From contig QFQY01000006.1 of the NCBI GenBank assembly GCA_003248805.1, positions 43,094-107,093 on the forward strand: a stretch of DNA of 64,000 nt. Reading direction: 5' to 3'. The DNA is from Chelatococcus sp. GTDB lineage: Bacteria > Pseudomonadota > Alphaproteobacteria > Rhizobiales > Beijerinckiaceae. Of this stretch, positions 62,301 to 64,000 are shown in pieces. Below the pieces are notes generated by a model that saw only the letters and a list, made by a program, of their open reading frames with translations, had not been told where the DNA came from and made no database searches. Within the stretch, counting starts at the first letter, position 1; every line of letters starts with the position of its first letter. Position numbers and translations under genes: made by a program.

Positions 62301-62350
62301 TCGCCGGGCTTCAGGTCCGGGGCTGCGGAGGTCTGGGCTGTCTCGCTCAT
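59312..62350 (-). CDS. polA: DNA polymerase I
   Basis: A 1012-residue repair and Okazaki-fragment polymerase. The 5'-nuclease domain begins F-L-V-D-G-S-N-F-I-F-R-A-Y-F and includes the helix-hairpin-helix region G-I-G-I-K-T-A. The 3'-5' exonuclease domain (about 420-620) has V-A-L-D-T-E-T, with the DxE pair intact, so proofreading is expected. Polymerase motif A is D-Y-S-Q-I-E-L-R, motif B R-R-A-K-A-I-N-F-G-I-I-Y-G, motif C V-H-D-E-L. It is longer than the E. coli enzyme (928) because of an Ala-rich insertion near residues 340-400, usual in alphaproteobacteria. The start is ATG at 62350. Confidence 0.96.
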   Translation of the reverse strand: MSETAQTSAAPDLKPGDHLFLVDGSNFIFRAYFQSINQDRKYNARSDGLPSGAVRLFATKLFQFVREGVLGVRPTHLAIVFDKSENSFRKAIYPAYKGNRSEPPADLVPQFPLMREAVRAFGLIPVEQDVYEADDLIATYARQAREAGADVLIVSADKDLMQLVRPGVAMYDPASGDQKKGAGFRAERRIGEPEVVEYFGVTPDKVTDVQALAGDATDNVPGAPGIGIKTAAQLIGEYGDLETLLARAGEIKQPKRRETLTNPEVVEKVRISHKLVSLVDDVKVETPLSHLTLAQPDPARLIAFLKAMEFTTITKRVAEAYEADVAAVDPDPALAPGGSRAAELKALYAGADAADDVPAAAVASGEPALAAAAVAAPDGLTKASDLAASRKAEALAARIDRSRYDCVRDPAVLKRWIERAFDAGHVALDTETNSLDAMQADLVGISLAVAPGEACYIPLQHGNATDLLGGGLVEGQIPLAEAVALLKPLLSAPGVLKIGQNLKYDLLVLRRHGLEVAPVEDTMLISYALDAGSNSHGMDRLSEIHLGHETIPYAQVAGTGKAQVTFDKVALEKATEYAAEDADVTLRLWRVLKPRLVAERKTAVYETLERPLVEVLARMESRGIAIDRQILSRLSGDFAQGLARLEDEIYELAGEKFTIGSPKQLGDILFGKMGLAGAKKTATGQWATGAGVLEDLAEQGHPLPAKILEWRQLAKLKSTYTDSLPAYVNPQTHRVHTSYALAATTTGRLSSSEPNLQNIPIRTEAGRKIRTAFVAEPGHKLISADYSQIELRLLAHIADIPQLRQAFADGIDIHAMTASEMFGVPVAGMPSEVRRRAKAINFGIIYGISAFGLANQLGIGREEAGAYIRKYFERFPGIRDYMDQTKTHVRAHGSVTTIFGRVCHFPAVASKNPSERAFVERQAINAPIQGSAADIIRRAMIRMEGALAAARLEARMLLQVHDELVFEVPDAEVEKALPVIRGVMVEAPHPAVQLRVPLVVEARAAANWDEAH

Positions 62351-62446
62351 GGCGCGGACCATAGGCGGGCCGCGCCGGCCGGTCCATCGGCGGCGCGCGA
62401 CGATTCGCAAGAAGCTGTCAGGAATGTCGCCGCAAGCCGGAAAGGG

Positions 62447-62607
62447 CGCGGGAAACCCTCTCCCGGAGGGAGAGGGCAGGGTGAGGGGTCGGCCGTCGGA
62501 CGCTTTGGCCGTGACCTCACCGTTGCTGCGGTGAGGATGAATGCAACTGGTCCAAGGGCCTACACCTCACCCCTGCCCCTCTCCTTATAGGAGAGGGGTT
62601 TCCCGCG
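62447..62607. repeat. Inverted pair of hairpin repeats between polA and the aldo/keto reductase
   Basis: Left arm 62447-62489 and right arm 62564-62607 are near-perfect reverse complements (CGCGGGAAACC...AGAGGGCAGGGTGAGG). Each arm is itself a hairpin (CCCTCTCC / GGAGAGGG type). Between them CCTCACCG / CGGTGAGG (62515-62535) makes a third. This is the common rhizobial intergenic repeat in an inverted doublet, filling most of the 267-base gap. I see no gene there. Confidence 0.8.
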
Positions 62608-62617
62608 GTTCCAGCAC

Positions 62618-63550
62618 TTACTTCGTAATCGCGTCGACCTCGGCCAGCTCTTCGGCCGTCAGCACCCATTCCGCCGCCTTGACGTTGGCTGCGATCTGCT
62701 CGGGCTTGGTCGCCCCCGCGATCACGCTCGACACCACGGGCTGCGCCGCGAGCCAGGAGAAGGCGAGCTCGACCAGCGTCTTGCCACGCGCCTCGACGAA
62801 GGCGGTCAGCGCCTCGATCTTCGTCCAGTTCTCCTCGCTGAAGATCTGGCCGGCGCGCTCGGGCAGCTTGGTGAGCCGCGCGCCCTCGGGCATCGGGGCG
62901 TTGCGCCTGTACTTGCCGGTCAGCGCGCCGTTGGCGAGTGGGAAATAGGGCAGCAGGCCCATGCCGAAATGGCCGATGGCCGGGATGAGATCCTTCTCCG
63001 CGCCGCGCTTGAGCAGGCTGTACTCGTCCTGCGCCGAGGCGAAGCCGCCGATCCTGAGATCGCGCGCCGTCCATTGCGCGTCGGCGATCTGCCAGCCCGG
63101 CATGTTGGAGCAGCCGATATAGCGAACCTTTCCGTCCGTCACGAGGTCTTCCAGCGCGCGAAGCGTCTCGTCGATCGGCGTCAGCGGGTCGGGCTGATGG
63201 AACTGGTATAGGTCGATCCAGTCGGTCTTCAGGCGCGTCAGCGATTCCTCGACGGCGCTCATGATGTAGCGACGCGAGCCGCCGATGCCGCCATGGAACA
63301 TCTTCATGCCGAATTTCGACGCCAGCACGATGTCCTTGCGGCGCGCGCCGAGCACCTGGCCGAGACAGGTCTCCGACCCGCCCTTCTCGCCATAGATGTC
63401 GGCCGTGTCGAACAGGGTGATGCCGTGCTCGATCGCCGCGTCGACGACCTTGCGCGTGGCGTCCAGGTCGATGCGCCCGCCGAAATTGTTGCAGCCCAGG
63501 CCGACGAGCGAGACACGAAGGCCGGAGCGGCCGAGATTGCGGAACTGCAT
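62618..63550 (-). CDS. Aldo/keto reductase
   Basis: A 310-residue NADPH-dependent oxidoreductase with an eight-stranded barrel. The catalytic tetrad is visible: D-T-A-D-I-Y-G (Asp and Tyr near 49-54), L-A-S-K-F-G (Lys near 78) and Y-Q-F-H-Q-P-D (His near 118). The C-terminal I-A-G-A-T-K-P-E-Q-I matches the cofactor-clamp segment of the AKR family that includes YajO and the potassium-channel beta subunits. The start is ATG at 63550. Substrate is unknown and no pathway partner is near. It is transcribed away from typA's end, from a 178-base gap with a terminator. Confidence 0.9.
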   Translation of the reverse strand: MQFRNLGRSGLRVSLVGLGCNNFGGRIDLDATRKVVDAAIEHGITLFDTADIYGEKGGSETCLGQVLGARRKDIVLASKFGMKMFHGGIGGSRRYIMSAVEESLTRLKTDWIDLYQFHQPDPLTPIDETLRALEDLVTDGKVRYIGCSNMPGWQIADAQWTARDLRIGGFASAQDEYSLLKRGAEKDLIPAIGHFGMGLLPYFPLANGALTGKYRRNAPMPEGARLTKLPERAGQIFSEENWTKIEALTAFVEARGKTLVELAFSWLAAQPVVSSVIAGATKPEQIAANVKAAEWVLTAEELAEVDAITK

Positions 63551-63674
63551 GACATGGTCCTTTTGCGCGATGGCGCACAGGACCAGAGCCCGACCGGGGA
63601 TGCAATTGCCCCGGCGGTCATCCGCGGGCTGCACGCGGCGCAGGGCCGCGACCGGCATTCCGCGGCCTTCGACG

Positions 63675-63701
63675 AAAAAGCCCGGCGCGATGGCCGGGCT
63701 T
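63675..63701 (-). terminator. Factor-independent terminator of typA
   Basis: On the minus strand AGCCCGGC / GCCGGGCT (8-bp stem, 6-base loop; 63679-63700) is followed by five T's. It lies 28 bases after the typA stop and is the only clear stem plus T-tract in the window. Confidence 0.85.
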
Positions 63702-63728
63702 CGGAGACACTCCGCAAGGACGCGGGGC

Positions 63729-64000
63729 TTACGCCACCTCCGCCTTCACCTTCTGCGAGCGCTTGCGCTCGTTGGGGTCGAGGATCGCCTTGCGCAGGCG
63801 GATCGACTTCGGCGTGACCTCGACGAGTTCGTCGTCGTCGATCCAGGCCAGCGAACGCTCCAGCGTCATCCGGATCGGCGGGGTGAGGCGCACGGCCTCG
63901 TCCTTCGAGGTGGTGCGGATGTTGGTGAGCTTCTTGCCCTTGAGCACGTTCACCTCGAGATCGTTCTCGCGGGTGTGCTCGCCGACGATCATGCCCTGAT
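63729..64000 (-). CDS. typA: Ribosome-associated GTPase TypA/BipA, C-terminal part
   Basis: Only the last about 90 residues are in the window; the 5' part lies beyond 64000. The visible stretch [17 protein letters not shown] followed by K-G-K-K-L-T-N-I-R and [18 protein letters not shown] is the conserved C-terminal domain unique to TypA/BipA. TypA binds the ribosome and supports growth under stress and low temperature. The GTPase domain, not visible here, would be upstream. A terminator follows its stop. Confidence 0.93.
   Translation of the reverse strand, partial: QGMIVGEHTRENDLEVNVLKGKKLTNIRTTSKDEAVRLTPPIRMTLERSLAWIDDDELVEVTPKSIRLRKAILDPNERKRSQKVKAEVA

Overview
The window is GC-rich, tightly packed chromosomal DNA with about 55 protein genes, many overlapping by 1-8 bases. 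It has no tRNA, rRNA, CRISPR array, transposase or phage module that I could see. Several things point to an alphaproteobacterium of the Hyphomicrobiales: GGAAC-N16-CGTT promoters of the EcfG sigma factor, a Mur-like box at an Nramp gene, DUF992 and DUF1269 proteins, a HisKA_2/HWE-type kinase, and intergenic hairpin repeats of the rhizobial type. A Bosea-like genus is my guess from overall impression, not from a search.

Layout, left to right. 1-3.4 kb: a partial retropepsin-like protease, a sugar-acid kinase pair (ribokinase-like and DgoK), and a divergent aldose epimerase. 3.4-8.4 kb: metal homeostasis, with a CadR/PbrR-like MerR regulator, a Zn/Cd/Pb P-type ATPase, a membrane methyltransferase, and MntH. 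8.3-12.4 kb: a DMT exporter and an amino-acid module (Asp/Glu-racemase-family enzyme, D-amino-acid dehydrogenase, GntR regulator). 12.7-22.7 kb: a co-directional envelope run, with an RND pump flanked by two adaptor genes, then DUF1269, a beta-helix membrane protein, a patatin and an AI-2E-family transporter. A membrane metallophosphoesterase faces it. 24.8-32.1 kb: a compact Mrp/complex-I-like antiporter operon (E, F, G, A'-B fusion, C, D, D') ending in an SLC13/RCK transporter. 32.1-37.1 kb: two alpha/beta hydrolases and two AraC regulators. 37.2-41.9 kb: an AbgT transporter, an M20 peptidase and a second SLC13/RCK transporter, probably one operon. 42.2-44.2 kb: a lipoprotein hydrolase and a Tat-exported redoxin. 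44.3-49.5 kb: the glycerol-3-phosphate ABC operon ugpB-A-(creatininase)-E-C behind a three-repeat PHO box. 49.6-54.6 kb: an FAH-family enzyme with a PfkB kinase, a glycosyltransferase-like membrane protein, and an Ada-like methyltransferase. 54.7-59.2 kb: a general-stress-response neighbourhood. 59.3-64 kb: polA, an aldo/keto reductase and the 3' end of typA.

The most interesting feature is at 54.6-58.1 kb. Three GGAAC-N16-CGTT sites lie within 3.4 kb. One precedes a DUF992 protein, one a single-domain response regulator with a FAT-GUY-like motif, and one a DUF883 / membrane protein / CHASE3-HisKA_2 kinase operon. This suggests a sensor-regulator pair that is itself under EcfG control. Other points of interest are the creatininase-family gene embedded in the PHO-controlled ugp operon, the compact Mrp-type operon with its SLC13/RCK partner, the RND pump with two adaptors, and helically phased TCCCAAA-type dyads shared by two distant divergent intergenic regions.
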